Of a stretch of 64,000 bases of DNA, positions 20,388-29,381 are shown piece after piece. Numbering within the stretch: the first letter of the stretch is position 1; each line of letters begins with the position of its first letter. The notes beneath the pieces were generated by a model, which ran no database searches, was not told where the DNA came from, and saw only the letters and a program-made list of their open reading frames with translations. Source of the stretch: Thermanaerovibrio acidaminovorans DSM 6589 (GTDB lineage Bacteria > Synergistota > Synergistia > Synergistales > Synergistaceae); contig NC_013522.1 in the NCBI RefSeq assembly GCF_000024905.1, positions 1,240,001 through 1,304,000 on the forward strand, written 5' to 3'. Both the position numbers and the translations under genes were made by a program.

Positions 20388-20839
20388 CCGGAAACCCTCC
20401 CTGTGGATTCGATTATCAGCGTGACCGGCCCGTGGTTCACCAGCTCCACCTCCATATGGGCCCCGAAGACCCCGGTCCTCACCACCGGGACCCGGGCCCT
20501 CAGGGCCTCAACGAAGGCGTCGTACAGCTCCACCGCCACATCCGGCGGAGCTGCGTCGGTGAAGGACGGGCGACGCCCTTTGACGCAGTCCCCGTAGAGG
20601 GTGAACTGGGACACCACCAGGACCTCCCCCTCCACGTCCAGGAGCGACAGGTTCAGCTTCCCCTTTTCGTCCTCGAAGATCCTCAAGTTTACCACCTTGT
20701 CGGCCATCCAGTTCACCTGGTCCATGGCGTCCCTGGGGGAGAACCCCACCAGGAGGCACACCCCTGGGCCTATCTGGCCCACCACCTGGTGGTCCACCGA
20801 CACGCTGGCCCTTGAGACCCGCTGAAGCACCACCCTCAT
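20384..20839 (-). CDS. dtd: D-aminoacyl-tRNA deacylase
   Basis: A 151-residue proofreading enzyme that removes D-amino acids (and glycine) from mischarged tRNAs. Catalytic motif SQFTLYGD lies in the middle and the cross-subunit motif NHGPVT near the C-terminus; both are intact. It lies six bases downstream of relA and overlaps the MBL hydrolase gene. The relA-dtd neighbourhood is widespread. Confidence 0.95.
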   Translation of the reverse strand: MRVVLQRVSRASVSVDHQVVGQIGPGVCLLVGFSPRDAMDQVNWMADKVVNLRIFEDEKGKLNLSLLDVEGEVLVVSQFTLYGDCVKGRRPSFTDAAPPDVAVELYDAFVEALRARVPVVRTGVFGAHMEVELVNHGPVTLIIESTGRVSG

Positions 20840-20845
20840 CTCACT

Positions 20846-23116
20846 TCACCCCCGCTGCACTCCCGACACCCCGTTGACCTGGCTGATCCTGCCCATTATC
20901 CGATAGAGGTGCTCCAGGTCGTTCACCATCACGTCGCAGGCCATCCTGGCCTTGGCGTTCCCTATCACGTTGGCCTTGACCCCCACCAGGGACCCGTCCA
21001 TCACCCCTATGGCGGAGGTGACATCCGAGAAGAGCCCCGGCCGGTCGAAGCCCTCTATGAGGATCCGGGCGGTGTACTTGGTCTTTGGCCTACCCCAGAA
21101 GACGGTGACCAGCTTGTCATCCCCCTTGCCCCGGAGGTTGACGCAGTCGGAGCGGTGGACCGTGATGCCCCGGCTCTTGGTGACCGTACCCACTATGGGG
21201 TCCCCGGGGACCGGTCGGCAGCACTGGGCCAGGGAGACCAGCACCCCCTCGGCACCCTCCACCACTATCTCCGCGTCCACCTCCTTGCGCTGGGGCGGCG
21301 GGGACGTCACCTCCGGCACCGTCTCCTGGGGCCTCTCCCTCTCCCGGTCCTTCTCGAACCTCTCGAGGGATATCCGGGAGAGGATCCCCGAGGGGGTGTG
21401 GTTCCCGGACCCCACCAGGGCGATGAGCTCCTCGCCGCCCCCGTAGCCCATGTCGTGGGCCAGCTGGTTCAGCTGGGGCATGATCATGTCCACCGTGACC
21501 GTCCCGTAGGGGATCCGCTTGTTCAGCTCCCGCTGCAGGAGGTCCCTTCCCCTCTCTACCCGTTCCTCCCGGTCCGCCCGGTCCATCTGGCGGAAGTAGG
21601 CCTTTATCTTGTTCCTGGTCCGGCTGCTCCGGGCTATCTTGAGCCAGTCCCGGGAGGGCTTCCCCTGGGGGGAGGTGAGCACCCGGACGATGTCCCCGTT
21701 GGAGAGCTTGTGGTCCATGGGAACGATCCGGCCGTTCACCATGGCGCCCACGCACTTATGCCCCACTTCGGTATGGATCGCGTAGGCGAAGTCTATGGGG
21801 GTGGAGCCGTTGGGCAGGGACACCACGTCCCCCTTGGGGGTGAATACCAGCACCTCGGAGGTGAGCACGTCGGTCTTGAGGCTGTCCAGGAACTCCGCCG
21901 GGGACCCCTCCTGCTGGGTCTCCAGCACCTGTCTTATCCAGGACAGCTTCTGGTCTATCTGGTCTACCCGCCGTTTGCCTTCCTTGTAGTGCCAGTGGGC
22001 CGCCACCCCGTACTCCGCCAGCCAGTGCATCTCCCAGGTCCTTATCTGGACCTCCAGCGGCTCCCCGCTGGGGCCAAGGACGGTGGTGTGTAGCGACTGG
22101 TACATGTTGCTCTTCGGGTTGGCTATGTAGTCGTCGAACTGGCCCGGTATGGGCTTCCATATGGTGTGCACCAGCCCCAGCACCTGGTAGCACTCCGCCA
22201 CGGTCCCCACGATCACCCGGAGGGCCAGGAGGTCGTAGAGCTGGTCCAGGGACAGGTTCTTCCGCCTCATCTTCTCGTAGATGCTGTAGAAGTGCTTGGG
22301 CCGGCCGCTCAGGTAGGCCTCGATCCCCTCCTCCTTGAGCTTCCCCTGGAGCACATCCAGGGCCTGCTTTATTATGGCCTCCCGCTCGGGGAGCTTCTTC
22401 CGGACCCGGCGCCGGATCTCGTAGTAGATGTCCGGCTCCAGTATCTTGAAGCACAGGTCCTCCAGCTCCCGCTTCACGTTGTATATGCCGAGCCTATGCG
22501 CCAGGGGGGCGTATATCTCCAAGGTCTCCTTGGCGATGGTTATCTGCTTGTCCCGCCGGTGGGCCTGAAGGGTCCTCATGTTGTGGAGCCGGTCCGCCAG
22601 CTTTATCAGCACCACCCTTATGTCCTTGGCCATCACCAGGAACATCTTCCGCAGGTTCTCCGCCTGGTAGTCCTCCATGGACTTGAAGGCCAGCTTGCCC
22701 AGCTTGGTGACCCCATCCACCATGGTGAGGACCCCCTCGCCGAACCGGCTCAGCATCTCCTCCTTGCCCACCTCCGTGTCCTCCAGCACGTCGTGGAGGA
22801 GCGCCGCCGAGAGGGTCTCCACGTCCAGCCCCATGTCGGCCAGGATGGCCGCCACGCTGATGGAGTGGACTATGTAGGGCTCGCCGCTGTGGCGTCGCTG
22901 CTCCCGGTGGGCGTTTGCGGCGAAGACCAGCGCCTCCCCTAACTTCATCAGATCCTGCCTGTCCAGGTACTTGGACGCCTTGGTCCAGAGCTCCTGCAGG
23001 GGGACCCGGACCGACGATACCCGGTGATCCTCCGGTAGCCGCCCCACGAAGCTCTCCATGAGCGCCCTGCTCCCCCCCTGCTGGGACGGATCGCCCTGCG
23101 CATTGACCAGCTTCAA
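20846..23116 (-). CDS. relA: bifunctional (p)ppGpp synthetase/hydrolase RelA/SpoT
   Basis: Makes and degrades the stringent-response alarmone. About 756 residues: an HD hydrolase domain (AALLHDVLEDT), a nucleotidyltransferase synthetase (GRPKHFYSIYEKM), a TGS domain (VFTPKGDVVSLPNGSTPIDFAYAIH), and a C-terminal ACT domain. The intact HD residues suggest both activities. I chose TTG at 23116: it overlaps the recJ stop as TTGA and has GGAGGGGGT seven bases upstream. ATG at 23059, preceded by GGGGGGAG, is a real alternative (737 residues). A longer in-frame extension into recJ has shadow composition and is ignored. Confidence 0.95.
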   Translation of the reverse strand: MKLVNAQGDPSQQGGSRALMESFVGRLPEDHRVSSVRVPLQELWTKASKYLDRQDLMKLGEALVFAANAHREQRRHSGEPYIVHSISVAAILADMGLDVETLSAALLHDVLEDTEVGKEEMLSRFGEGVLTMVDGVTKLGKLAFKSMEDYQAENLRKMFLVMAKDIRVVLIKLADRLHNMRTLQAHRRDKQITIAKETLEIYAPLAHRLGIYNVKRELEDLCFKILEPDIYYEIRRRVRKKLPEREAIIKQALDVLQGKLKEEGIEAYLSGRPKHFYSIYEKMRRKNLSLDQLYDLLALRVIVGTVAECYQVLGLVHTIWKPIPGQFDDYIANPKSNMYQSLHTTVLGPSGEPLEVQIRTWEMHWLAEYGVAAHWHYKEGKRRVDQIDQKLSWIRQVLETQQEGSPAEFLDSLKTDVLTSEVLVFTPKGDVVSLPNGSTPIDFAYAIHTEVGHKCVGAMVNGRIVPMDHKLSNGDIVRVLTSPQGKPSRDWLKIARSSRTRNKIKAYFRQMDRADREERVERGRDLLQRELNKRIPYGTVTVDMIMPQLNQLAHDMGYGGGEELIALVGSGNHTPSGILSRISLERFEKDRERERPQETVPEVTSPPPQRKEVDAEIVVEGAEGVLVSLAQCCRPVPGDPIVGTVTKSRGITVHRSDCVNLRGKGDDKLVTVFWGRPKTKYTARILIEGFDRPGLFSDVTSAIGVMDGSLVGVKANVIGNAKARMACDVMVNDLEHLYRIMGRISQVNGVSGVQRG

Positions 23117-24750
23117 CGGTCCACCCCCTCCCCGGAGGACAGGACCACCTTCTCCAGGTACAGCTTGAGTCGGCGCCTGCCCCGCCAGGCCTCCATCTTG
23201 GGCCTGTACACTATCCCCCTGGCCTCCATCCCCTGGAGCTCCAGGGGGGAGGCGAAGGCCACTATCTCCCTCCCCTGGGCCAGCAGCTTGCTGACCCGGC
23301 CGGTCCTCCCCATGGGCTCCACCTGGAAGCCCCCGGGGTGATACAGGAGGGGCGCCGGGTTCCCCATTCCGAAGGGGCCCAGGGCGTCCAGGTCCTCCTC
23401 CATGGACTGGTCTATCCGATCCAGGGGCCAGTGGATCACGTCCAGCCGGCACCGGTCGGAGGGGAGCTCCCTCAATGCAGCCTCAAGCCCCTCTCTGACC
23501 GCCTCCCAATGGTGGCGCTGCACCGAGAACCCAGCGGCGCAGCGGTGTCCACCGAAGGCGCTTAGCATGTGGGACATGCGACTCAATATCTTCACCGCAT
23601 CGCCGGCGCCGTTGGGGATCCTAAGGGTACCCCTAAGGCCATCCCCCGCGGGGGCCACCAGGGCCACCGGGCGGCCCCGGTCGTTGCAGAGCCGGCTGGC
23701 CACGCTGCTCAGGACCCCCACGGGCCAGTCCTTGCCGTGGTAGACGTGCCGGTCCAGGTCCCCCTGGGCGTCCTTCATTATCACGGAGGACAGGCGGCGC
23801 CGCTCCTCGTTCAGGGACAGCACCCGGTCCACCAGGGGCTCCACCGATCCGTCCCCGGGATAGAGGAGCCTCACCGCCTCCTCCGCCAGGTCCAGCCTGC
23901 CCGGGGCGTTGAGGCAGGGGATCAGCTTCATGGAGAGGACCTCCTCGTCCACGTCCTGGGGCTCCACCCCGAGCCTACCCAGCAGGGCACCTATGCCCCT
24001 CCTGGGGCTCCGGCGGATCAGTTTGAGGCCCTCCTTGACGATGCACCGGTTGAGCGGCACCGACAGGTCCATGCAGTCCGCCACGGTGGCCAGACAGGCC
24101 AGGTCCAGCCGGGCGGCGGTCCAGGACCTGTCCATTATTCGGCTTCGCCATATCCATGACCAGAGGACCCCGGCGGCGCAGAGGGCCGTGAGGGGGGTGG
24201 GGAGGTCGAAGCAGTGCGGGTTCACCAGGACTCCCTTGGGTAGACCATCCCCCGGGGTGTGGTGATCGAACACCACCGTTGGGATCCCCGCCTGGTCTAT
24301 GACCTCCAGGGCCTCCACGTCCTTGGTGCCGCAGTCCACCACCAGCAGCAGGTCACACCCCCGGGCGGCTATCTTCCGGGCGGTGTTCACGTGGAAGCCG
24401 TAGCCCTCCAGGAAGCGATGGGGGATGAAGTAACGCACCGCAGCCCCCCGGGCCAGCATGAGCTCCATCGCCAGGGTGGTGGCGGAGAGTCCGTCCACGT
24501 CGTAGTCCCCGTATATTATGACCCGCTCCCCGGGCCTCACGGATGATATGACCTGCAGGGCCCGGACCTCCGGTTCCGCCAACGGGATCGCCTCCAGCTC
24601 CTGCTGGAGGTCCGCCCAGAGCCACGATAGGAACTCCTCCTCCCCCCAGCCCCGGATCCCCGCCACGGCGGATAGGAACTGCGACATCGCCCCCCCTGGG
24701 GTCTCCCTTCGGGGGGTGATGTCTATCTCGTCTATTCCGCAGAACATCAT
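23113..24750 (-). CDS. recJ: single-strand-specific exonuclease RecJ (DHH family)
   Basis: A 5'-3' single-strand DNA exonuclease for recombination and mismatch repair. The 545-residue protein has phosphoesterase motifs IYGDYDVDGLSA and VVFDHHTPG (DHH) in the first half, and the DHHA1 motif GGHRCAAGFSV (GGH) later, followed by an OB-fold tail. It is a little short for the family. It overlaps the lapA-like gene by four bases and is coupled to relA. Confidence 0.94.
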   Translation of the reverse strand: MMFCGIDEIDITPRRETPGGAMSQFLSAVAGIRGWGEEEFLSWLWADLQQELEAIPLAEPEVRALQVISSVRPGERVIIYGDYDVDGLSATTLAMELMLARGAAVRYFIPHRFLEGYGFHVNTARKIAARGCDLLLVVDCGTKDVEALEVIDQAGIPTVVFDHHTPGDGLPKGVLVNPHCFDLPTPLTALCAAGVLWSWIWRSRIMDRSWTAARLDLACLATVADCMDLSVPLNRCIVKEGLKLIRRSPRRGIGALLGRLGVEPQDVDEEVLSMKLIPCLNAPGRLDLAEEAVRLLYPGDGSVEPLVDRVLSLNEERRRLSSVIMKDAQGDLDRHVYHGKDWPVGVLSSVASRLCNDRGRPVALVAPAGDGLRGTLRIPNGAGDAVKILSRMSHMLSAFGGHRCAAGFSVQRHHWEAVREGLEAALRELPSDRCRLDVIHWPLDRIDQSMEEDLDALGPFGMGNPAPLLYHPGGFQVEPMGRTGRVSKLLAQGREIVAFASPLELQGMEARGIVYRPKMEAWRGRRRLKLYLEKVVLSSGEGVDR

Positions 24751-25094
24751 TCCGTCCCGGTCTGTCCTTCCTCCTGGTATAGGGGGGCCGGCTCCTCAAG
24801 CTGGACCGATCGGCCCATGCCCATCAACGCCCGCTTCTCCTCCTCCAGGGTCGATACCCGCTCCTCCAGGGCCTTGACCTTGGCCTTGAGCTTCCCCCGG
24901 ACCTCCATGAGGGCGAAGAGGGAGGTGATCCACATGAGGACCACGCCGGCGGCGAAGAGGAGGACCTCCCATATCCCCTGGGGCATGGTCCTCTCCAGGA
25001 ACAGGAACCTGACCGTCACCGCCGCCCCGTTCTGGAAGGCGTAGACCGCCGACAGCAACATGGAGAACGCTATGGCCAATATGTAGCTCTTCAT
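24747..25094 (-). CDS. LapA/DUF1049 family membrane protein
   Basis: A 115-residue protein with two membrane spans (about residues 3-20 and 40-63) and a charged C-terminal coiled coil (KLKAKVKALEERVSTLEEE), the layout of lipopolysaccharide-assembly-protein-A-domain proteins. The precise role is unknown. The start ATG has GGGAGGGG upstream. It is the first gene of the recJ-relA-dtd operon. Confidence 0.8.
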   Translation of the reverse strand: MKSYILAIAFSMLLSAVYAFQNGAAVTVRFLFLERTMPQGIWEVLLFAAGVVLMWITSLFALMEVRGKLKAKVKALEERVSTLEEEKRALMGMGRSVQLEEPAPLYQEEGQTGTE

Positions 25095-25135
25095 ACAACC
25101 CCTCCCATGCTAACATCCAACGGGTCTTTGAAGCT

Positions 25136-25164
25136 ATGATAAACCAACAGATACCGCAAGGGAA
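25136..25164 (-). promoter_or_regulatory. possible promoter for lapA-recJ-relA-dtd
   Basis: TTCCCT and TATCAT lie 17 bases apart on the minus strand, upstream of the lapA-like gene and just downstream of the secF terminator. The -10 box is good and the -35 box is weak. Confidence 0.4.
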
Positions 25165-25175
25165 CACGGGACATG

Positions 25176-25206
25176 AAAAAGGCCGAGGTCAAAATGGCCT
25201 CGGCCT
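25176..25206 (-). terminator. intrinsic terminator downstream of secF
   Basis: Read on the minus strand: a nine-base-pair stem AGGCCGAGG / CCTCGGCCT with a nine-base loop, followed directly by TTTTTC. It lies 22 bases after the secF stop and closes the yajC-secD-secF unit. Confidence 0.9.
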
Positions 25207-25227
25207 GGGCGGTCCGCCTCCGGATGC

Positions 25228-26103
25228 CTACCTGACGGGTGACTTGAGGAACCACTCGGCGAGGATGGCCCCAGCTATGTATATGGAGCTGTAGGTTCCG
25301 ACCCCTATGCCCACCAGGAAGGCGAAGGCGAAGTTGGATATCACGTCTCCCCCCAGGAAGAACATGGCCAGCACCGGGAGCAAGGTGGTGAGGGACGTGT
25401 TTATGGTCCTGGAGAGGGTCTGGTTGATTGAGTCGTCCACCACCTGGGATATGCCCTTCTTGGGCACGTCCCTCCAGTTCTCCCGGATCCGGTCCAGCAC
25501 CACGATGGAGTCGTTGAGGGAGTAACCCACAACGGTGAGCACCGCGGCTATGAAGGATACCGACACCTCCCGGCCGGTGAGGCTGTAGACCCCCAGCATT
25601 ATGGCCGCGTCGTGGACCAGGGAAAGCACCGCCGCCACGCCGAACCTGAACTGGAACCGGAACGCCATGTAGAGGAGGATGCCCAGGAGGGCCAGCGCCA
25701 GGGCTACCATGGCCTCGGACTTGAGCTCCGCCCCCACCACGGGACCCACGGTCTCCAGCTTGAGGACCTTCACGTCCCCAAACCTCTCCCTAAGGACCGA
25801 CAGCACCGCCTTGCGCTCCGCCTCGGAGGGGCTCTTGAGGCGTAGCATGAAGTCCCTGGGCCCGTAGGCCTGGATTATGGGCTCCCCGGAAACACGGGGG
25901 GACACCACGGACCTTATGTCCCCCACCTGGGCCTCCCGGGGGAGCTCCAGGTGCATCAGAACCCCGCCGGTGTAGTCCACCCCCAGGTTGAGCCCCCGGG
26001 TAAGGACCAACAGGAGGCTAAGCACCACCGCCACCGCGCTGATCGCCAGGGCAACTCGCCGGTAGCGCATGAACGGAATGTTTAAGCTACTCTTGTTGAA
26101 CAT
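25228..26103 (-). CDS. secF: protein-export membrane protein SecF
   Basis: A 291-residue RND-like partner of SecD that uses the proton or sodium gradient to pull proteins across the membrane. Six membrane spans are expected. Visible motifs are GVDYTGGVLMHLE in the first loop and GYSLNDSIVVLDRIREN in the fourth span region. It follows secD by 20 bases and ends before an intrinsic terminator. Confidence 0.96.
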   Translation of the reverse strand: MFNKSSLNIPFMRYRRVALAISAVAVVLSLLLVLTRGLNLGVDYTGGVLMHLELPREAQVGDIRSVVSPRVSGEPIIQAYGPRDFMLRLKSPSEAERKAVLSVLRERFGDVKVLKLETVGPVVGAELKSEAMVALALALLGILLYMAFRFQFRFGVAAVLSLVHDAAIMLGVYSLTGREVSVSFIAAVLTVVGYSLNDSIVVLDRIRENWRDVPKKGISQVVDDSINQTLSRTINTSLTTLLPVLAMFFLGGDVISNFAFAFLVGIGVGTYSSIYIAGAILAEWFLKSPVR

Positions 26104-26123
26104 GGTGATCCGACCTCCGTTCC

Positions 26124-27497
26124 CTAGAGGGCCGCCCTGCGGCGTCCCATGAGGATCTGCAGGATGGCCCGGGTGACCACCACGTTGCAGAACACCGACG
26201 CCACCACGCCGATGCTCAGGGTGACGGCGAAGCCCCGTATGGGTCCGGTGCCGAAGTAGAACAACACCGCCGCCGCTATGAGGGTGGTTACGTTGGAGTC
26301 CAGGATGACCGTGAGGGCCTTCCTGAAGCCCGCGTCCAGGGCGGCCAGCAGGGTCTTCCCCGCCCGGCGCTCCTCCTTGATCCTCTCGTATATCAGGATG
26401 TTACCGTCCACCGCCATCCCTATGGTGAGGATGATACCCCCTATGCCGGGAAGGGTTAGGGTCGACTTGAGGAGCACCATGGCGGCCATCACCAGGGTGA
26501 CCGCCACCGCCAGGGCCACGTCCGCCGCAAGGCCCATGAGGCCGTAGAAGACCAGCATGAACAGGGCCACCAAACCAGCGCCGATGAGCCCCGCCCTTAT
26601 GCCCCGGCTTATGGAGTCCGCCCCCAGGGTGGGCCCCACGGACCGGTTCTCCAGGATCTCCACCCCCACCGGGAGGGCTCCGGCCCTGAGCATTATGGCC
26701 AGCCTCTTGGCCTCCGCCTCGGTGAACCGGCCAGATATCTGGGCCTCGCCGCCCCTTATCCTCTCCTGCACCACCGGGGCGGACACCACCACCCCGTCGA
26801 GCACTATGGCGATCTGGCGTCCCACGTTCTGGGCGGTGGCCTCGTCGAACAGCTTGGCCCCCGCGTCGTTGAACTTGAGGGACACCACCGGGCGACCGAA
26901 CTGGTCGAAGCTGGTCCGGGCGTCCTTGAGCTCCTTGCCGGTCAGGTAGGGCCTGCCCAGCAGGTACCACCGGCCGTCCTCCCCCTTGGCCACCAGGCTC
27001 CCCTCCGGGGCGGACTTGCGCATCTCCTCCGCCACCTGGTCCGCCTGGGCCTTTATGGCTTCCCAGCGGGCCTTGGCGGCGTTGTAGGCCTCGTCGCTAT
27101 CGTAGTTCCGCCTCTCGGGCCCCGGGGGCAACTCCGGAGAGGCCCCGAGCACCGAGCGGAACTCCAGGAGCGCCGTCTTGCCTATCAGATCCAGCGCCGC
27201 GTCCGGATCCTCCACCCCGGGGAGCAGGACCAGGATCCGGTCCCCTCCCTGGCGCTGTATCTGGGGCTCCACCACCCCGTACTGGTCGATCCGGTTTCTC
27301 AGCACCGCCAACAGCCGCTGGATCCCGTCCTCTGTGAGGGGGTTGTCCGGGGTCCCCTTGGCCCTCAAGAGTATCTGAGCCCCGCCCTTCAGGTCCAGGC
27401 CGAGCCTTATCCTACCATCCAGCGGAAAGGCCACCGCGGCAGCCACCAGGGCCACCAGCAGGACCAGGCCCAACCGCCAGAAGTCCCTTCTGGTCAT
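26124..27497 (-). CDS. secD: protein-export membrane protein SecD
   Basis: A 457-residue SecD with the D1 motif LGLDLKGGAQILL, the periplasmic P1 domain, and six spans containing GIGGIILTIGMAVDGNILIYERIKEE. It works with SecF and YajC. The P1 region carries an Ala/Lys-rich insertion (about residues 135-170) that is longer than in E. coli-independent short forms. It is 37 bases downstream of yajC. Confidence 0.96.
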   Translation of the reverse strand: MTRRDFWRLGLVLLVALVAAAVAFPLDGRIRLGLDLKGGAQILLRAKGTPDNPLTEDGIQRLLAVLRNRIDQYGVVEPQIQRQGGDRILVLLPGVEDPDAALDLIGKTALLEFRSVLGASPELPPGPERRNYDSDEAYNAAKARWEAIKAQADQVAEEMRKSAPEGSLVAKGEDGRWYLLGRPYLTGKELKDARTSFDQFGRPVVSLKFNDAGAKLFDEATAQNVGRQIAIVLDGVVVSAPVVQERIRGGEAQISGRFTEAEAKRLAIMLRAGALPVGVEILENRSVGPTLGADSISRGIRAGLIGAGLVALFMLVFYGLMGLAADVALAVAVTLVMAAMVLLKSTLTLPGIGGIILTIGMAVDGNILIYERIKEERRAGKTLLAALDAGFRKALTVILDSNVTTLIAAAVLFYFGTGPIRGFAVTLSIGVVASVFCNVVVTRAILQILMGRRRAAL

Positions 27498-27534
27498 ATG
27501 AGATCTTCCTCCTTATGGTGGATATGGATAGGGG

Positions 27535-27864
27535 CTAGTCCTTCTTCTCCTCGGACTCCTTCTTGGCCTTGGGAGCCGGCTTCTCCCCCTCGGGGGTCCT
27601 CTTGTAGGAGATGGAGCCCTTCAGGATCCGCATCTTGACCCCCTCGTCCACCTCGATGATGAAGCTGTCGTCCAGGATGTCCCGGACGGTGCCGAAGAAG
27701 CCCCCGGCGGTCACCACCTTGTCCCCCCTGCTTATGGAGGCCAGCATCTCCTCGTGGGCCTTCTGCTTCTTCTTCTGGGGCCGTATTATGAGGAAGTAGA
27801 ATATCACCACGAATAGCGCCAGTGGCATCAACATGCCCATGAGACCCTGCTGCTGGTTACCCAA
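27535..27864 (-). CDS. yajC: preprotein translocase accessory subunit YajC
   Basis: A 109-residue protein with one N-terminal span, the motif FYFLIIRPQKKKQKAHEEML, and GDKVVTAGGFFGTV, both diagnostic for YajC. The Lys/Glu-rich tail (residues ~95-109) is cytoplasmic. The start is TTG at 27864 with AAGGAGGGG upstream. It heads the yajC-secD-secF operon. Confidence 0.95.
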   Translation of the reverse strand: MGNQQQGLMGMLMPLALFVVIFYFLIIRPQKKKQKAHEEMLASISRGDKVVTAGGFFGTVRDILDDSFIIEVDEGVKMRILKGSISYKRTPEGEKPAPKAKKESEEKKD

Positions 27865-27892
27865 AGGAACCCCTCCTTAGCATTTTTTGAAC

Positions 27893-27930
27893 AAAAACTT
27901 TGCGTGCGCCCCGCGCTGGAGCGCACGCAA
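27893..27930 (-). terminator. terminator hairpin of rex, also at the 5' end of yajC mRNA
   Basis: Stem TTGCGTGCGC paired with GCGCACGCAA (10 bp, 11-base loop), followed on the minus strand by AGTTTTTGTT. It can end rex transcription. It also sits where the yajC promoter would start transcription, so it may be a 5' stability stem as well. Confidence 0.8.
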
Positions 27931-27933
27931 GAG

Positions 27934-27962
27934 ATTTTACCACGACCAGCTGGGGGCTTAAA
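27934..27962 (-). promoter_or_regulatory. likely yajC-secDF promoter (extended -10)
   Basis: The minus strand reads TTTAAG, 17 bases, then TAAAAT preceded by TGG (extended -10). Transcription would begin about 7 bases downstream, at the base of the hairpin at 27900-27930. The -35 overlaps the rex stop codon. Confidence 0.5.
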
Positions 27963-28587
27963 CACCCGCGCCCCCTTTCAAGAAGAAGAGCAACTTCTCC
28001 AGCTCCACCGATATGTCCACCCGGTAGACCAGCATGCCCTCCGGCGCCACCAGGGCGGTGGAGGCAAAGGAGAGGATCCCCTTCACCACCTGGCTCTCCA
28101 CCGCCTTGTCCACGCAGGCCTGGGCCGCCGAGGCGGGCACCGTGAGGATAAGCACCTGGATGTCCCTCTCCCTCACCACCTCTGGAAGGTCGTTCAGGTG
28201 AAAGCAGGGCACCCCGCTTATCTCCTGCCCCACCTTGGCGGGATCCACGTCGAACAGGGCGTCGATCCTGAACTTATCGCTCCGGAAGGCGGAGTGACCC
28301 AGCAGGGCATACCCCAGGTGTCCCACCCCCACCAGGCCTATCCTCCAGATCTGGGGGGACGCCAGGATCCTGCTTATGTGGCCGTAGAGCCGGTCCACGT
28401 GGTAACCCACGCCCCTCTTGCCTATCTCACCGAAGTAGGATAGGTCCTTCCGGACCTGGCTGGCCTTTATGCCCAGCATCTCCCCCATCTGATGGGAGGA
28501 GACCACCAGCCGGCCCTCCTCTCGGAGCTGCTCCAGGAGCCGGTAGTATTGCACCAGCCGCTCGACGGTAGGCTCAGCCACCCTCAT
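27958..28587 (-). CDS. rex: redox-sensing transcriptional repressor Rex
   Basis: A 209-residue NADH/NAD+ sensor that represses fermentation and respiration genes. An N-terminal winged helix (VSSHQMGEMLGIKASQVRKDLSYFG) is followed by a Rossmann domain with GLVGVGHLGYALL. Both domains are complete. It lies 15 bases downstream of ridA. No Rex operator (TTGTGA-type palindrome) was noticed in the nearby gaps. Confidence 0.96.
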   Translation of the reverse strand: MRVAEPTVERLVQYYRLLEQLREEGRLVVSSHQMGEMLGIKASQVRKDLSYFGEIGKRGVGYHVDRLYGHISRILASPQIWRIGLVGVGHLGYALLGHSAFRSDKFRIDALFDVDPAKVGQEISGVPCFHLNDLPEVVRERDIQVLILTVPASAAQACVDKAVESQVVKGILSFASTALVAPEGMLVYRVDISVELEKLLFFLKGGAGV

Positions 28588-28602
28588 GGCCTGGCCACCC
28601 GC

Positions 28603-28983
28603 CTAGCCCTTGTAGGCTACCACCTCTATCTCCACCAGGGCACCCTTAGGCAGGGCGGCCACGGCCACGCAGGACCTGGCGGGGTACTGATCGGTGAAGT
28701 AGCGGGAGTAGACCTGGTTGACCGCCCCGAAGTTGGCCATGTCGGTGATGAAGACCGTGGTCTTGATGACGTTGCTGAAATCCATCCCCTCAGACTCCAG
28801 GAGGGCCTTCACGTTCTCAAGCACCCGCTCCGCCTGGGAGGCCGCATCGTCCCCCACCATCTCCCCGGTCTTGGGATCCAGGGGGATCTGGCCGGAGAAG
28901 AAGTAGAAGGGACCCGCCGCCACACCCTGGCTGTAGGGTCCTATGGCCCCCGGGGCCTTGTCCGTGTTCACTATCCTCTTCAA
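28603..28983 (-). CDS. ridA: RidA-family reactive imine/enamine deaminase
   Basis: A 126-residue protein with the family text APGAIGPYSQG near the N-terminus, VFITDMANF in the middle and the arginine-bearing PARSCVAVAALPKGALVEIE near the C-terminus. It deaminates 2-aminoacrylate and similar products of PLP enzymes. The start is TTG with GGAGGTG upstream. It sits between an S4-domain gene and rex. Confidence 0.95.
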   Translation of the reverse strand: MKRIVNTDKAPGAIGPYSQGVAAGPFYFFSGQIPLDPKTGEMVGDDAASQAERVLENVKALLESEGMDFSNVIKTTVFITDMANFGAVNQVYSRYFTDQYPARSCVAVAALPKGALVEIEVVAYKG

Positions 28984-29044
28984 GATGAAACACCTCCGAT
29001 GTATTTTTTCTATTCCGGGACCTTAGCCCCTCAGAGAAGGAAGG

Positions 29045-29314
29045 TCACCAGGGCTCCTCCCTGGAGACCTTCCTGTCCTCCAGAACCTCGAACGCGGCGG
29101 CCTTGCGCTTGATCTCCCCCTCGTCGGCGGTGAGGACCTTCACCCGCAGGAACCGGGACGGGAAGTCCACCTCCAGCTGGTCCCCCGCCCTCACCTCCGT
29201 TGAGGGCTTCGCCACCCGGCCCGATACCCGGACCGCACCCGCCTCCGCCATCTCCTGGGCCACCGTGCGCCGCTTCACTATCCTGGCAAGCTTAAGAAAC
29301 TTGTCCACCCTCAA
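29045..29314 (-). CDS. S4-domain RNA-binding protein, RqcP/Hsp15-like
   Basis: About 89 residues made almost entirely of one S4 RNA-binding domain: RVDKFLKLARIVKRRTVAQE, then VRVSGRVAKPSTEVRAGD. This size and pattern match RqcP (YlmH/YabO-type), which binds the 50S-peptidyl-tRNA complex in ribosome quality control, and the Hsp15 family. The start is TTG 29314 with GGAGGT seven bases upstream; the longer frame from 29335 would put this signal inside the gene. It lies directly downstream of the eRF1-like gene, which strengthens a translation-rescue role. Confidence 0.82.
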   Translation of the reverse strand: MRVDKFLKLARIVKRRTVAQEMAEAGAVRVSGRVAKPSTEVRAGDQLEVDFPSRFLRVKVLTADEGEIKRKAAAFEVLEDRKVSREEPW

Positions 29315-29381
29315 GGCTTGTACCTCCACTAACAATCTGCGTGGAAGTATACCAAAAGGGTGGACCCTTTACAAACCCCGC

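Noticed and set aside
23117-23452. Upstream extension of relA into recJ
   Set aside because: The extension is Gly/Pro-rich shadow of recJ and no family member has it; TTG 23116 or ATG 23059 fit better.
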